Assembly: GCF_018998565.1 (NCBI RefSeq)
Contig: NZ_JAHNZO010000012.1
Location: 62,001-126,000 of the forward strand
Source: Paenibacillus oleatilyticus
Lineage (GTDB): Bacteria; Bacillota; Bacilli; Paenibacillales; NBRC-103111
Direction of reading: 5' to 3'
Length of the DNA stretch: 64,000 nt
How positions within the stretch are numbered: the first letter of the stretch is position 1; each line of letters opens with the position of its first letter. The translations under genes were made by a program, and so were the position numbers. Below, in pieces: positions 1-9,731 of the stretch. The notes under the pieces are model-generated. The model was not told the DNA's origin. It did no database searches and was given only the letters and a program-made list of their open reading frames with translations.

Positions 1-1
1 A

Positions 2-2299
2 GGCCAAGGCGGCGGCAATCGTGGAGGCCAGGGCCAAGGTGGTCAAGGCGGCGGCTATCGCGGCGGTCAAGGCCAAGGTCAAGGAGGCCAAGGCGGCGGC
101 TATCGCGGCGGTCAAGGCCAGGGACAAGGAGGCCAAGGCGGCGGCTATCGCGGCGGTCAAGGCCAGGGACAAGGAGGCCAAGGCGGCGGCTATCGCGGTG
201 GTCAAGGCCAGGGACAAGGAGGCCAAGGCGGTGGCAATCGCGGAGGTCAAGGCGGCGGCCAGCAGGGCCAACGGCCGGATCAACGCAGAAGCGGCGGCTT
301 CGAGCAGCGCAATAACGACCGCGGCGGCAACCGTCAGGCGTCCATTCCTCCGAAACCGACGACAGCGACCATTGGTCTGGATGTAGACGATTCGGCAGCG
401 AACAGAGGTGCGAAGAAATCGAAGCCGAATAATAATAATAAACGATTTGAAGATAACCGGGGCGGCGGCGGAAGAGGCCAAAACCGCGGTAAAGCTCAAG
501 GCCGGGGTGGCAGAAATCAGGAGCCGCCGAAACCGAAGATCGACAATACACCGAAGAAAATTATCGTTCGGGGAACGATGACCGTAGGCGAGACGGCCAA
601 AGCGCTGCATAAGGACGCTTCCGAAGTGATCAAGAAGCTTCTGTTCCTCGGCGTGATGGCAACCATCAACCAGGAGCTTGATTTGGATGCGATCCAATTG
701 CTTGCGTCCGAATACGGCGTGGAAGTCGAATTGAAAATTCCGGTTGAGGAAGACAAATTCGAACAATTCGAAGAGCAGGACGAAGAAGCGGATCTGATGG
801 AGCGTCCTCCGGTAGTGACCATCATGGGCCACGTCGACCACGGTAAAACGACCCTGCTCGATGCGATCCGCAAGACAAGCGTAACCGAAGGCGAAGCGGG
901 CGGTATCACGCAGCATATCGGCGCTTACCAGGTGGAAACTCACAACAAAAAGATTACGTTCCTCGATACGCCGGGCCACGAAGCGTTTACGTCTATGCGT
1001 GCCCGCGGCGCACAGGTGACGGATATCACCATTATCGTGGTTGCAGCCGATGACGGCGTCATGCCGCAAACGGTAGAGGCGATCAGTCACGCTAAAGCGG
1101 CTAAAGTGCCGATTATCGTTGCGGTGAACAAAATCGATAAGCCGGATGCGAACCCGGACCGGGTCAAGCAAGAGTTGACCGAATATGAACTTGTTCCCGA
1201 AGAATGGGGCGGCGATACGATTTTCTGCAACATTTCTGCGAAGCAAGGGATCGGGCTGGAAAATCTGCTCGATATGATTTTGCTTGTCGCCGAAGTGCAG
1301 GAGCTTAAAGCCAATCCGAACAAGCGTGCCAGAGGTACGGTCATCGAGGCCGAGCTGGACAAAGGCAAAGGGCCGGTGGCGCGTGTCTTGATCCAACACG
1401 GTACGCTTAAAGTGGGCGACAGCTTCGTCGCGGGCGTCTGCTTCGGACGTGTGCGGGCCATGATGAACGACAAAGGACGCAAGCTGAAAGAAGCCGGGCC
1501 TTCGACTCCTGTTGAAATTACCGGTTTGACCGAAGTGCCTCAAGCCGGCGATCCATTCCTGGTCTTCGAAGACGAGCGCAAAGCGAGAGATATCGCCGAG
1601 AAGCGTGCCATCACGCTGCGTCAATCCGAGATGGGAGCAAACGCCCGCGTAACGCTGGACGATCTGTACAAACAGATTAAAGAAGGCGAAGTTAAGGACC
1701 TTAACGTCATCATTAAAGCGGACGTACAAGGTTCTGCCGAGGCGCTCAAAGGCTCCTTGGAGAAAATCGACGTCGAAGGCGCACGCGTTAAAATTTTGCA
1801 TAGCGGCGTAGGGGCTATCACCGAGTCCGACGTTATTCTGGCATCGGCTTCCAATGCGATCGTCATCGGCTTTAACGTCCGTCCGGAGCCGCAAGCGAAA
1901 AACACGGCCGAGCAGGAAAAAGTCGATATCCGTCTGCACAGCATCATTTACAAAGTCATGGAAGAAATCGAGCAGGCCATGAAGGGGCTTCTCGATCCGG
2001 AATATAAAGAAGTCGTTATCGGGCATGCCGAAGTCCGCAACATCTTCAAAGTGTCCAAGGTCGGCACGATTGCGGGCTGCATGGTGACGGACGGCAAAAT
2101 TGTCCGTTCCGCCGAAGTACGGATCGTCCGCAGCGGAATCGTCGTATTCGAAGGCAAGATCGACTCGCTGAAACGATTCAAGGATGATGCGAAAGAAGTG
2201 GCGCAAGGCTACGAATGCGGTATATCTTTGGAGCGTTTTAATGATCTTAAAGAGGGAGACACGATTGAAGCCTTCGTTATGGAAACTGTAGAGAGGTGA
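2..2299 (+). CDS. infB: Translation initiation factor IF-2 (5' end outside window)
   Basis: GTPase that places initiator fMet-tRNA on the 30S subunit and promotes 50S joining. The frame is open from base 2, so the N terminus is missing; 765 residues are visible. The first ~85 residues are a Gly/Gln repeat with regular Tyr-Arg or Asn-Arg steps, followed by a basic linker. An IF2-N type domain ([15 protein letters not shown], from about base 578) comes next. The G domain has GHVDHGKTT at about residue 276 of the fragment, then DTPGH and NKID. Domains II-IV run to the end, with [15 protein letters not shown] in the third part. An internal ATG at 578 is not the start, because coding clearly continues upstream. 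rbfA follows after 6 nt, as in other Bacillales. The G-domain identification is certain. Confidence 0.98.
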   Translation, partial: GQGGGNRGGQGQGGQGGGYRGGQGQGQGGQGGGYRGGQGQGQGGQGGGYRGGQGQGQGGQGGGYRGGQGQGQGGQGGGNRGGQGGGQQGQRPDQRRSGGFEQRNNDRGGNRQASIPPKPTTATIGLDVDDSAANRGAKKSKPNNNNKRFEDNRGGGGRGQNRGKAQGRGGRNQEPPKPKIDNTPKKIIVRGTMTVGETAKALHKDASEVIKKLLFLGVMATINQELDLDAIQLLASEYGVEVELKIPVEEDKFEQFEEQDEEADLMERPPVVTIMGHVDHGKTTLLDAIRKTSVTEGEAGGITQHIGAYQVETHNKKITFLDTPGHEAFTSMRARGAQVTDITIIVVAADDGVMPQTVEAISHAKAAKVPIIVAVNKIDKPDANPDRVKQELTEYELVPEEWGGDTIFCNISAKQGIGLENLLDMILLVAEVQELKANPNKRARGTVIEAELDKGKGPVARVLIQHGTLKVGDSFVAGVCFGRVRAMMNDKGRKLKEAGPSTPVEITGLTEVPQAGDPFLVFEDERKARDIAEKRAITLRQSEMGANARVTLDDLYKQIKEGEVKDLNVIIKADVQGSAEALKGSLEKIDVEGARVKILHSGVGAITESDVILASASNAIVIGFNVRPEPQAKNTAEQEKVDIRLHSIIYKVMEEIEQAMKGLLDPEYKEVVIGHAEVRNIFKVSKVGTIAGCMVTDGKIVRSAEVRIVRSGIVVFEGKIDSLKRFKDDAKEVAQGYECGISLERFNDLKEGDTIEAFVMETVER
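11..250 (+). repeat. 45-bp in-frame tandem repeat in infB
   Basis: A 45-bp unit coding 15 residues ([15 protein letters not shown]) is repeated in frame. The TAT codon falls at 56, 101, 146 and 191, and the matching codon is AAT at 236, so spacing is exactly 45 bp. A shorter 39-bp step precedes the first TAT (AAT at 17). Copies are nearly identical at the DNA level, which suggests recent expansion. It codes the low-complexity linker between the N-terminal part and the IF2-N/G domains. The repeat may continue upstream of the window. Confidence 0.95.
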
Positions 2300-2305
2300 T
2301 CCGCT

Positions 2306-2662
2306 ATGGCAAAAATTCGCGTGGGCAGAGTCGGGGAGCAAATCAAGAAGGAACTAAGCCAGATCATTCAATCTGAGCTGAAAGACCCGCGCATCGGTTT
2401 CATTACCGTGACCGGCGTCGATGTGACGAATGATTTTTCCCAGGCCAAAGTATACTTGAGCGTGCTTGGCAGCGACGAACAGAAGGAAGAAACGCTGAAG
2501 GCACTCGCCCGCGGCACCGGCTTTATCCGTTCCGAGCTTGGCAAACGAATTCGGATGCGCAAAATTCCGGAACTGCTGTTTAAGTTTGACGCCTCGATCG
2601 ATTACGGCAGCAAGATCGAAACGCTCATTCACCAAATTAACGACGGGAATGCAGAAGCATGA
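2306..2662 (+). CDS. rbfA: Ribosome-binding factor A
   Basis: Small KH-type protein that binds the 30S subunit and helps mature the 5' end of 16S rRNA. At 118 residues it has the normal family length. Typical family sequence is visible: [18 protein letters not shown] near the N terminus and [13 protein letters not shown] near the C terminus. It starts 6 nt after infB, with AGAGGTGAT overlapping the infB stop as the ribosome binding site, and its stop overlaps the nrnA start (ATGA), so it is translationally coupled in the operon. No ylxP gene lies between infB and rbfA, unlike in B. subtilis. Confidence 0.96.
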   Translation: MAKIRVGRVGEQIKKELSQIIQSELKDPRIGFITVTGVDVTNDFSQAKVYLSVLGSDEQKEETLKALARGTGFIRSELGKRIRMRKIPELLFKFDASIDYGSKIETLIHQINDGNAEA

Positions 2663-3645
2663 CCACAGCGGAATATGCCGTTCAGCTTCAAGCGGCGGCC
2701 GGTTTTATCCGCGAGCAGGATGATTTTCTGGTCGTAGCCCACGTGCAGCCCGACGGCGATGCTGCCGGGTCCACGTTTGCGGTCGCCTGGATGCTGCAGT
2801 CGTTAAACAAACGGTTCACATTGATCAACGAAGGCCGGATCCCGGATAAGTTCATGTACATGGCCGGGACTCACGCGGTCATCGAATACGAGAAAGCTCC
2901 GCCCGAGCGCAAGTTCGCGGCGGTGATCTCGGTCGATTGCGCGGATTTCGGACGAATCGGCTTGGTGAGCGAATGCTTCGAGCCGGAACGGAAGCTGTTG
3001 AACATTGATCATCATGCCACCAATGACGGCTTCGGAACCGTCAATCTGGTGCGTTCCGATGCCGCGGCTACCGTGGAAGTGTTGTACGATCTGGCGCTGG
3101 AGCTGAACCTGGAGTTCACGCCGGAGCTGAACGATTGTATTTACACCGGTTTGCTGACCGATACGGGAGGCTTCCGTTATTCCAATACGACGCCTAAAGT
3201 GATGCAGATAGCGGCAGATATGCTGGCGCGTGGCGTGAAGGGGCATGAGCTTGCCGAAAGGCTGCTCGAAACGATGACGCTCGGTCAGGTGTCCTTGCTG
3301 AAGCGAAGCCTCAATACGTTGTCCTTTGCACATAGCAATAAGGTGGCTTGGCTGTCCGTCACTTTGGACGATTTGTCCGCTACCGATGCATCCAGCGAAG
3401 ATATGGACGGACTCGTCAACTATGCCCGCAATGTCGAAGGGGTAGAAGTCGGCATGCTGTTTAAGGAAAAAGAGCCCGGAATCGTTAAAGTCAGCCTACG
3501 CTCCGGAGGCGTGGCCGATGTCGCGGCGCTTGCCCAAAAATTCGGCGGCGGCGGACATGTCAAAGCGGCCGGCTGTACGATTCGCGGTTCGATGTCCGAA
3601 GCGGTTGAGCGAGTCGTTCGGGAAGTAGGGATGGCGCTCGCATGA
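2659..3645 (+). CDS. nrnA: Bifunctional oligoribonuclease / pAp phosphatase (DHH family)
   Basis: DHH/DHHA1 phosphoesterase that degrades short oligoribonucleotides (nanoRNA) and dephosphorylates 3'-phosphoadenosine 5'-phosphate in the cytoplasm. Metal-binding motifs are visible in order: [11 protein letters not shown] near the N terminus, SVDCAD, the DHH signature NIDHH at residues 115-119, and [12 protein letters not shown]. The DHHA1 substrate-binding motif GGGGH is at 296-300. The length of 328 fits the family. The start overlaps the rbfA stop and the stop overlaps the truB start, both as ATGA, so it is tightly coupled in the infB operon. Confidence 0.94.
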   Translation: MTTAEYAVQLQAAAGFIREQDDFLVVAHVQPDGDAAGSTFAVAWMLQSLNKRFTLINEGRIPDKFMYMAGTHAVIEYEKAPPERKFAAVISVDCADFGRIGLVSECFEPERKLLNIDHHATNDGFGTVNLVRSDAAATVEVLYDLALELNLEFTPELNDCIYTGLLTDTGGFRYSNTTPKVMQIAADMLARGVKGHELAERLLETMTLGQVSLLKRSLNTLSFAHSNKVAWLSVTLDDLSATDASSEDMDGLVNYARNVEGVEVGMLFKEKEPGIVKVSLRSGGVADVAALAQKFGGGGHVKAAGCTIRGSMSEAVERVVREVGMALA

Positions 3646-4583
3646 CAACGGAATTGGAAGGGATTTTGCCCGTGTGGAAGCCGAAAGGCTTTACTTCCCA
3701 CGATGTGGTGGCTAAAGTGCGCCGCATCGTTAGAATCAAGCGGATTGGCCATACGGGAACGCTTGATCCGCAAGTGACAGGCGTCCTGCCGCTCTGCATA
3801 GGCAGGGCGACCCGGCTTGTCGAGTACATTCAAGAGCTGCCGAAAGCGTACGAAGCGACTCTGCTTCTGGGACTTGCTACCGATACGGAAGACTTGTCGG
3901 GGGAAGTGCTGGAGCGGGTGGAGGGTCTTGGAGAACGGTTGACGCCGGAGCAAGTGACGGCGGCGGTCTTAAGCTTTATCGGCGACATCGAACAGGTGCC
4001 GCCGATGTATTCTGCGGTCAAGGTAGACGGCAAACGATTGTACGAGCTGGCGCGGCAGGGCGTTCAAGTGGAGCGGAAATCCCGGACGGTCACCATTTAC
4101 GGCATCGAAGTGCTGGAGACGGACTGGTCGGGAGATTACCCGAAGGTCAAGTTTCGCGTCGACTGCTCCAAGGGAACATATATTCGCACGCTATGTGCGG
4201 ATATCGGACAAGCTCTCGGCGTTCCGGCCGTGATGGCGGAGCTGGTGCGAACCTCAACCGGACATATCGGGCCGGAACGGTGCTTAACGCTTGAACAGAT
4301 CGAAGCACTCCACAAAAACGGTGAGCTTGCCGGGTGGTTGATTCCGATGGAGCAGGCGGTTGCCCATTTGCCGTCCGTCCGGCTTTCTTCCGTTCAAGCA
4401 CAGAAGGCGCTGCAGGGTCAGAAGATTCGCGTCAGCGAAGGGCAGAAGGCCGCATTAAACGACTTTTCGTCCACGGACGAGCGGGCGGTCGCCTGCTTCA
4501 CGGAAGAAACGGGTGCGTTAATCGGGCTTTTTGAATGGGATTCGGAACCGGGATTGCTGCTGCCGGTCAAAATATTTTCTTGA
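3642..4583 (+). CDS. truB: tRNA pseudouridine(55) synthase
   Basis: Forms pseudouridine at position 55 of the T loop of tRNAs. The catalytic motif GTLDPQVTGVLPLCIG is visible with the nucleophilic Asp at residue 42; an upstream GILPVWKPKGFTSHDVV block and the YSAVKVDGKRLYELAR block are also typical. Its 313 residues include a C-terminal extension of PUA type. It overlaps nrnA by 4 nt. In this phylum truB commonly precedes ribF, as here. Confidence 0.96.
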   Translation: MTTELEGILPVWKPKGFTSHDVVAKVRRIVRIKRIGHTGTLDPQVTGVLPLCIGRATRLVEYIQELPKAYEATLLLGLATDTEDLSGEVLERVEGLGERLTPEQVTAAVLSFIGDIEQVPPMYSAVKVDGKRLYELARQGVQVERKSRTVTIYGIEVLETDWSGDYPKVKFRVDCSKGTYIRTLCADIGQALGVPAVMAELVRTSTGHIGPERCLTLEQIEALHKNGELAGWLIPMEQAVAHLPSVRLSSVQAQKALQGQKIRVSEGQKAALNDFSSTDERAVACFTEETGALIGLFEWDSEPGLLLPVKIFS

Positions 4584-4629
4584 GCTTGAGCGGTCAAACG
4601 CACCAAAGAAATGTAGGTGAAAGACATCC

Positions 4630-5589
4630 ATGGAAACGGTACAGCTATCGTATCCGCTGCCGCAGGACGGCCGTCCGGACGATTCCGCCAAGGTGCTGGC
4701 GATCGGAGATTTCGACGGCGTTCACCTCGGTCACCGGGAAGTGATTCAGAGGGCGGTCGAACGCGGGGCCGAGCTTCAACTGCCGGCTGCCATCATGACG
4801 TTTCATCCGCATCCCAGACAAGTGCTCGGGATGGACAAATACACCAAGCTGCTAACACCGCTCGCGGCCAAGCAGGAATTGCTGCAGCAGCTTCAGGTCG
4901 ACACGACCTATGTCGTGGATTTCAGCGAATCGTTTATGCGCGTAACGCCCGAACAGTTCGTCGAACACATGCTTGTGCCGATGAAGGTCAGTACGGTTTT
5001 CGTCGGATTTGACTTTACCTTCGGCTATAAGGGCGCAGGGACGCCGGATACGCTGTGCGATTTGGCCAAGGGGAGATTTGCGGTCGAGGTGGTTCGTCCG
5101 TTTCACAGGAACGGCGAGAAAGTCAGCAGCACATTGATTCGCGAATGCTTGCTGCGCGGCGATATTGCCGAAGCCAATGCGTTGCTTGCCCGGCCTTACC
5201 GGCTGGAAGGGACGGTCGTGCACGGAGACGGGCGGGGCCGTACCATCGGTTTCCCGACCGCGAATCTTGAGGTGAGCCAGCCATACGTCATTCCGGCTAA
5301 TGGCGTCTATGCCGTACAGGTCACTGTCGGGGGCCGCAAAGTAGGCGGGGTTATGAATGTCGGGGTGAAGCCTACCTTCGTCACCGGCCTGACGCAGCCC
5401 GCGCTGGAGGCGCATTTGTTCGATTTTCACGAAACGATCTACGGAGAGAACGTGCAGGTGGAGCTGCTCGCATTTATTCGCGAAGAACGGAGATTCGCTT
5501 CGGTTCAAGAGCTGATCTCCCAGATCGGTCAAGATGCGGATCAAGCACGTTCGATTCTTGCGGCTCGGAAAACGATTCAAAACTCGTAA
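4630..5589 (+). CDS. ribF: Bifunctional riboflavin kinase / FAD synthetase
   Basis: Phosphorylates riboflavin to FMN and adenylates FMN to FAD. The N-terminal FAD synthetase domain has GDFDGVHLGHREVI (FDGVHLGH at residues 28-35) and TFHPHPRQVL. The C-terminal riboflavin kinase domain has GDGRGRTIGFPTANLE and GVYAVQVTVGGRKVGGVMNV. The length of 319 is normal. It starts 46 nt after truB with GTGAAAG upstream of the ATG. A new promoter for rpsO follows directly downstream. Confidence 0.96.
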   Translation: METVQLSYPLPQDGRPDDSAKVLAIGDFDGVHLGHREVIQRAVERGAELQLPAAIMTFHPHPRQVLGMDKYTKLLTPLAAKQELLQQLQVDTTYVVDFSESFMRVTPEQFVEHMLVPMKVSTVFVGFDFTFGYKGAGTPDTLCDLAKGRFAVEVVRPFHRNGEKVSSTLIRECLLRGDIAEANALLARPYRLEGTVVHGDGRGRTIGFPTANLEVSQPYVIPANGVYAVQVTVGGRKVGGVMNVGVKPTFVTGLTQPALEAHLFDFHETIYGENVQVELLAFIREERRFASVQELISQIGQDADQARSILAARKTIQNS

Positions 5590-5595
5590 TTTTAT

Positions 5596-5625
5596 TTTAC
5601 TTTTATAAACCAACTATGGTATACT
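5596..5625 (+). promoter_or_regulatory. Sigma-A promoter, extended -10, for rpsO
   Basis: TTTACT at 5596-5601 and TATACT at 5620-5625 are separated by 18 nt. The -10 is preceded by TG at 5617-5618, giving an extended -10 (TGGTATACT). It lies just after the ribF stop and about 140 nt before rpsO, leaving a long leader. Confidence 0.7.
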
Positions 5626-5631
5626 ATGAAA

Positions 5632-5757
5632 CGTTGTCGATTCAACATGCTATCGCATGAGGAATTCAGGACATCAAATGAACCTTGGCATGGAGAATCG
5701 AGTTCTCCACCGGTCTCTGGGCCACAGGGGATATACTTATTATTTTCGGAGGTGACT
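5632..5757 (+). promoter_or_regulatory. Possible S15 autoregulatory mRNA leader
   Basis: About 125 nt lie between the predicted transcription start and the rpsO ribosome binding site. The leader holds a perfect GGAGAA/TTCTCC hairpin (5692-5697 with 5703-5708, loop TCGAG) followed by a GC-rich stretch with GGGCCACAGGGG. rpsO leaders in several bacteria bind S15 to repress translation, including a Firmicutes class. The three-way junction typical of that class was not confirmed by folding, so this is inference from length, position and the hairpin. Confidence 0.4.
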
Positions 5758-5762
5758 CAATC

Positions 5763-6032
5763 ATGGCATTGACACAAGAACGCAAACAGGAACTGATCCA
5801 AACGCACAAGACGCATGAGAGCGACACTGGATCTCCAGAAGTGCAAGTTGCAATTCTTACGGAAAACATCGTGAACCTGACCAGCCACTTGAAGACGCAC
5901 AAGAAAGATCATCATTCTCGTCGCGGTCTGCTCAAAATGGTCGGCCAACGCCGTAAGCTTCTGACGTACTTGAAAAACAAAGACGTCAAACGCTACAGCG
6001 CTTTGATCGAAAAACTCGGTCTGCGCCGTTAA
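5763..6032 (+). CDS. rpsO: 30S ribosomal protein S15
   Basis: Primary binder of 16S rRNA in the central domain of the 30S subunit. Its 89 residues begin [16 protein letters not shown] and contain the highly conserved [33 protein letters not shown] and YLKNKD blocks. The open frame extends upstream to 5685, but the start at 5763 is chosen because it follows CGGAGGTGA with 7-nt spacing and matches the family N terminus. It is followed by a strong terminator, so it is probably its own transcription unit with read-through from ribF possible. Confidence 0.98.
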   Translation: MALTQERKQELIQTHKTHESDTGSPEVQVAILTENIVNLTSHLKTHKKDHHSRRGLLKMVGQRRKLLTYLKNKDVKRYSALIEKLGLRR

Positions 6033-6050
6033 TCCAGCCTTACAACTAAA

Positions 6051-6124
6051 GCAACCACGTTTGTCCTTTGTGCACGCCGGAGCGTCTGGCGTACGGATGC
6101 ACGGGCTGCGGGGTTGCTTTTTTA
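6051..6124 (+). terminator. Rho-independent terminator after rpsO
   Basis: GCAACC at 6051-6056 pairs with GGTTGC at 6113-6118, enclosing further GC-rich partial pairings, and is followed by six T residues. Confidence 0.75.
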
Positions 6125-6349
6125 AAATATCGGGACAGCACTATTTTCATAAAAAGCAGGAAATACTGACTAATATGCAGAATGGTTAAGGAAGACCGGC
6201 GTTTTGGCGATCCGGAGGCAAGCTTGCCCTGATCGGTCACTAGGCAATGGCGGTAGTGCGGGGACCCCGGCTTCGATCAAGTGACCCTACATAACGAATT
6301 CCGGGTGTAAAATTTCAAAAGCTTTAAACGAAAATTGAGGAGGTTGAAT
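6125..6349 (+). other. Non-coding spacer before pnp
   Basis: About 225 bp with no ORF of note. It holds a TAATAT box near 6172 with an AT-rich upstream stretch, which could be the pnp promoter, and a short GGGGACCCC palindrome near 6260. No certain -35 was found. The pnp ribosome binding site (GAGGAGG) ends the spacer. Confidence 0.4.
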
Positions 6350-8452
6350 ATGGAGAAACAAGTGCAGATGGATCTCGGCGGACGTCCGTTGATTCTGGAA
6401 ACCGGACGTCTGGCGAAGCAGGCGAACGGCGCTGTCGTTGCGCGCTACGGCGAAACCGTCGTGCTTTGTACGGTAACGGCTTCCGCCGAGCCGAAAGATT
6501 TGGATTTTTTCCCTCTAACCGTCAACTATGAGGAGCGTCTTTATTCGGTAGGTAAAATCCCCGGAGGCTTTATTAAAAGGGAAGGACGCCCCAGCGAGAA
6601 AGCGATTTTGTCCAGCCGCTTGACAGACCGTCCGATTCGTCCGTTGTTTCCGGAAGGATTCCGCAATGACGTGCAGATCGTTGCGATCGTCATGAGCGTG
6701 GATCAGGAATGCGCGCCGGAAATTGCGGCTATGATCGGAACTTCCGCAGCGCTCAGCATTTCTGATGTGCCGTTTAACGGTCCGGTGGGCGGGGTTATTG
6801 TCGGACGGGTGGACGGACAGTTCGTCATTAATCCGACCCTTGAGCAGTCGGAAAAAAGCGATATCCACCTCGTCGTGGCAGGTACGAAAGATGCTATCAT
6901 GATGGTTGAAGCCGGTGCGGAAGAAGTGCCGGAGGAAGTGATGCTGGAAGCGATCATGTTCGGTCATGACGAAATCCGCAAAATCGTTGCCATTCAGGAA
7001 CAATTCGTACAGGAAGTCGGCAAGCCGAAAATGGAAGTCAAGCTTCACAGCGTCGATAGTGACGTAAACCAAGCGGTTCGTGAGTTCGCTCAAGCCCGTC
7101 TGGTGGAAGCGGTCAAAATTCCGGAGAAGCATGCAAGACAAGATGCGATCGACGCGATTAACAATGAAGCGAAGGAGCATTTTGCCGCGGTTTACGCCGA
7201 AACGCCGGAAAAAATGGCCGACGTCAAAGAAACGCTGTACGATATTGTGAAAGAAGAAGTGCGCCGCTTGATTACGCACGACAAAGTTCGTCCGGACGGA
7301 CGCGGGCTCGATGAAATCAGACCGATCGAATGCGATATCAACCTGCTGCCGCGTACGCACGGCTCCGGTTTGTTTACCCGCGGCCAAACGCAGGCACTCA
7401 GCGTATGTACGCTCGGAGCACTTGGCGACGTGCAAATTCTCGACGGTCTCGACCTGGAAGAATCGAAGCGGTTTATGCATCATTACAATTTCCCGCCGTT
7501 CAGCGTAGGCGAAGCTCGTCCGCTGCGTGCGCCGGGTCGGCGCGAAATCGGACACGGGGCGCTCGGAGAACGTGCGCTGGAGCCAGTTATTCCTTCTGAA
7601 GTCGACTTCCCGTATACGATCCGCCTGGTTTCCGAGGTGCTGGAATCGAACGGTTCGACTTCGCAGGCAAGCATTTGCGCGAGTACACTGGCGATGATGG
7701 ATGCGGGCGTTCCGATCAAAGCTCCGGTAGCAGGTGTAGCCATGGGTCTAATCAAAGACGGAGAGCATTACTCGATCTTGACGGACATCCAGGGGATGGA
7801 GGACCACCTCGGCGATATGGACTTTAAAGTGGCAGGTACCGCCAAAGGGGTTACTGCGCTGCAGATGGATATCAAAATCGACGGCATCGACCGGGCCATT
7901 TTGACGGATGCGTTGGAGCAGGCGAAAAAAGGCCGCATGCATATTTTGAACAAAATGCTGGATCGCATTTCGCAGCCGAAATCGGACCTGTCGCCTTATG
8001 CGCCGAAAATCGTCACGATGCAGATCAACCCGGACAAAATCCGCGATGTCATCGGAGCAGGCGGCAAAATCATCAACAAGATCATCGAAGAAACCGGCGT
8101 AAAAATCGACATCGAGCAGGATGGCCGCGTCTTCATCGCTTCGTCCAACAGTGAGATGAACGAAAAGGCGCGTCAAATCATCGAAGGCATCGTCCGCGAA
8201 GTCATCGTCGGGGAAACGTATCTCGGTACTGTGAGGCGGATCGAAAAGTTCGGCGCCTTCGTCGAAATTTTACCGGGCAAAGAAGGCTTGGTGCACATTT
8301 CCCAGCTGTCGACCGAGCGGGTAGGCAAGGTAGAAGATGTCGTCAAGATCGGCGATACGATTACGGTGAAAGTAACGGAAATTGACAACCAAGGCCGTGT
8401 CAATTTGTCGCGTAAAGCGGTATTGACGGCGCAAGTGCCAGCCCAAACCTAA
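6350..8452 (+). CDS. pnp: Polyribonucleotide nucleotidyltransferase (PNPase)
   Basis: Phosphorolytic 3'-5' exoribonuclease of mRNA decay, a trimer of two RNase PH-like domains plus KH and S1 domains. Visible are the first RNase PH domain ([29 protein letters not shown]), the second ([37 protein letters not shown]), a KH domain with [15 protein letters not shown] near residue 565, and an S1 domain with [18 protein letters not shown] near the C terminus. The open frame begins at 6335, but ATG 6350 follows GAGGAGG at normal spacing and gives the expected 700 residues. It sits next to rpsO, the common order in bacteria. Confidence 0.98.
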   Translation: MEKQVQMDLGGRPLILETGRLAKQANGAVVARYGETVVLCTVTASAEPKDLDFFPLTVNYEERLYSVGKIPGGFIKREGRPSEKAILSSRLTDRPIRPLFPEGFRNDVQIVAIVMSVDQECAPEIAAMIGTSAALSISDVPFNGPVGGVIVGRVDGQFVINPTLEQSEKSDIHLVVAGTKDAIMMVEAGAEEVPEEVMLEAIMFGHDEIRKIVAIQEQFVQEVGKPKMEVKLHSVDSDVNQAVREFAQARLVEAVKIPEKHARQDAIDAINNEAKEHFAAVYAETPEKMADVKETLYDIVKEEVRRLITHDKVRPDGRGLDEIRPIECDINLLPRTHGSGLFTRGQTQALSVCTLGALGDVQILDGLDLEESKRFMHHYNFPPFSVGEARPLRAPGRREIGHGALGERALEPVIPSEVDFPYTIRLVSEVLESNGSTSQASICASTLAMMDAGVPIKAPVAGVAMGLIKDGEHYSILTDIQGMEDHLGDMDFKVAGTAKGVTALQMDIKIDGIDRAILTDALEQAKKGRMHILNKMLDRISQPKSDLSPYAPKIVTMQINPDKIRDVIGAGGKIINKIIEETGVKIDIEQDGRVFIASSNSEMNEKARQIIEGIVREVIVGETYLGTVRRIEKFGAFVEILPGKEGLVHISQLSTERVGKVEDVVKIGDTITVKVTEIDNQGRVNLSRKAVLTAQVPAQT

Positions 8453-8486
8453 TTTAACGCTTGAGATTTCAAGCGAGCATGCAGAA

Positions 8487-8513
8487 AGAGCCAGAGCAGT
8501 CTGTCTCTTTTTT
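8487..8513 (+). terminator. Rho-independent terminator after pnp
   Basis: AGAGCCAGA pairs with TCTGTCTCT (one internal mismatch) around a GCAG loop, followed by a run of six T residues. Confidence 0.75.
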
Positions 8514-8621
8514 GTTTGCCCGAAAATCCGGATTTCAGCCGCGGCACTCTCTAGATGTTGGTCTAAACCTGTCCTGCCGGGCATAAGATGGGGACAAACA
8601 GGTGTGGACAGGAGAATGGGC

Positions 8622-9662
8622 ATGAAACGCAAACGATGGTTAGCTGCGTCATTATGCTTTGTAGCGCTGCTGCTCGGCCTGCAGTTCTCTCCAGCGGTCG
8701 ACCGATTTGTACAGCATGCCAGAGAGAAGAACGGTCATGAACGGGCTGCAGACGATGCACGGACGCTGTCTTCTCTGCTGTCGCTTAGGGCATGGAGCGA
8801 CGCAGGGAATGAGCGGCGGGCCAGAGTGCTTGAAAGAATTAAGGCCGAGGCGGCGAAGCGAAATATACCGCCGGTGGACGCCAAAATCGATCGTGTCTGG
8901 AAAGCGATACCGGGCTACAACGGGCTCGAGGTCGATGTCGAGAAATCGTTGGAGCTGGCGGAGCGACAGTCGTTTCCGGAAACGCCGCAGCTCGTGTTCC
9001 GCGAAGTGCCGCCTCAAGTCGATCTGGATCAACTCGGACCGAATCCGATCTACAAAGGCAACCCGGCGAAGCCAATGGCAGCGCTTATGATCAACGTGGC
9101 GTGGGGCGACGAGTATTTGCCGCGAATGCTGGATATTCTTCGTAAGGAGCAGGTGCATGCGACCTTTTTTTTCGACGGGATGTGGCTGAAAAAAAATATT
9201 CCGACCGCGCGCAAAATTATGGAGGAAGGACACGAAGTCTCCAATCATGCCTACTCTCACCGGGACATGAGCAAGCTCAGCCGGACGCAAGCCGTTGCCG
9301 AAATCAGCAAGACTGAGACGATGCTGAAGCAGGAGCTTGGCGTGCAGAACCGTCTGTTTGCCCCTCCATCGGGTGATTACAATCAAATGACCGTAGACGT
9401 TGCGCATGGGATGAACCTGCGCACCATTTTGTGGACGATCGATACGGTAGATTGGAAAAAGCCGGAGCCCTCTTCCATCGTGCAAAAAGTAACCACACGG
9501 ATCGAGCCCGGCTCTCTGATCCTGATGCATCCTACGTCTTCGAGCAGCGTCGCGCTGCAGGGCATCATTCGCGCAATCCGGGCCAAAGGGCTGTCTTTGG
9601 GCACCGTCAGCGAGGTCATTTCGCCGGCGCGGATTCCGAAGGTTGAGTCCGCCGGACAATAA
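8622..9662 (+). CDS. ylxY: YlxY-type polysaccharide deacetylase family protein
   Basis: Carbohydrate esterase 4 fold, exported. The N terminus (KRKRWLAASLCFVALLLGL) is a signal peptide or signal anchor. The deacetylase core is in the C-terminal half: NVAWGDEYLPRMLDIL where canonical enzymes have TFDDG, then HATFFFDGMW, HEVSNHAYSHRDMS (metal His pair), FAPPSGDYN and LILMHPT. The altered first motif is usual for the YlxY subgroup and leaves catalysis uncertain. ATG 8622 is chosen over 8604 and 8616 because ACAGGAG lies 7 nt upstream. A possible sporulation-type -10 (CATAAGAT, from 8582) precedes it. The position between pnp and an M16 peptidase gene matches B. subtilis ylxY. Confidence 0.85.
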   Translation: MKRKRWLAASLCFVALLLGLQFSPAVDRFVQHAREKNGHERAADDARTLSSLLSLRAWSDAGNERRARVLERIKAEAAKRNIPPVDAKIDRVWKAIPGYNGLEVDVEKSLELAERQSFPETPQLVFREVPPQVDLDQLGPNPIYKGNPAKPMAALMINVAWGDEYLPRMLDILRKEQVHATFFFDGMWLKKNIPTARKIMEEGHEVSNHAYSHRDMSKLSRTQAVAEISKTETMLKQELGVQNRLFAPPSGDYNQMTVDVAHGMNLRTILWTIDTVDWKKPEPSSIVQKVTTRIEPGSLILMHPTSSSSVALQGIIRAIRAKGLSLGTVSEVISPARIPKVESAGQ

Positions 9663-9731
9663 TGGTAATATCAGAATGTTATACCTTTGCAGGGAATCAA
9701 GACTTCGCCGTACCGAGGAGGCTTAAAGCGT

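Noticed and set aside
11..250. Regular repeat units considered as a CRISPR array
   Set aside because: Units are contiguous in-frame 45-bp coding repeats with no unique spacers.
21..386. A 121-residue Ala/Lys-rich ORF overlapping the infB repeat, looking like a histone H1-type protein
   Set aside because: It is a second reading frame of the 45-bp infB repeat. The infB frame is open through the whole stretch and continues into conserved IF-2 sequence.
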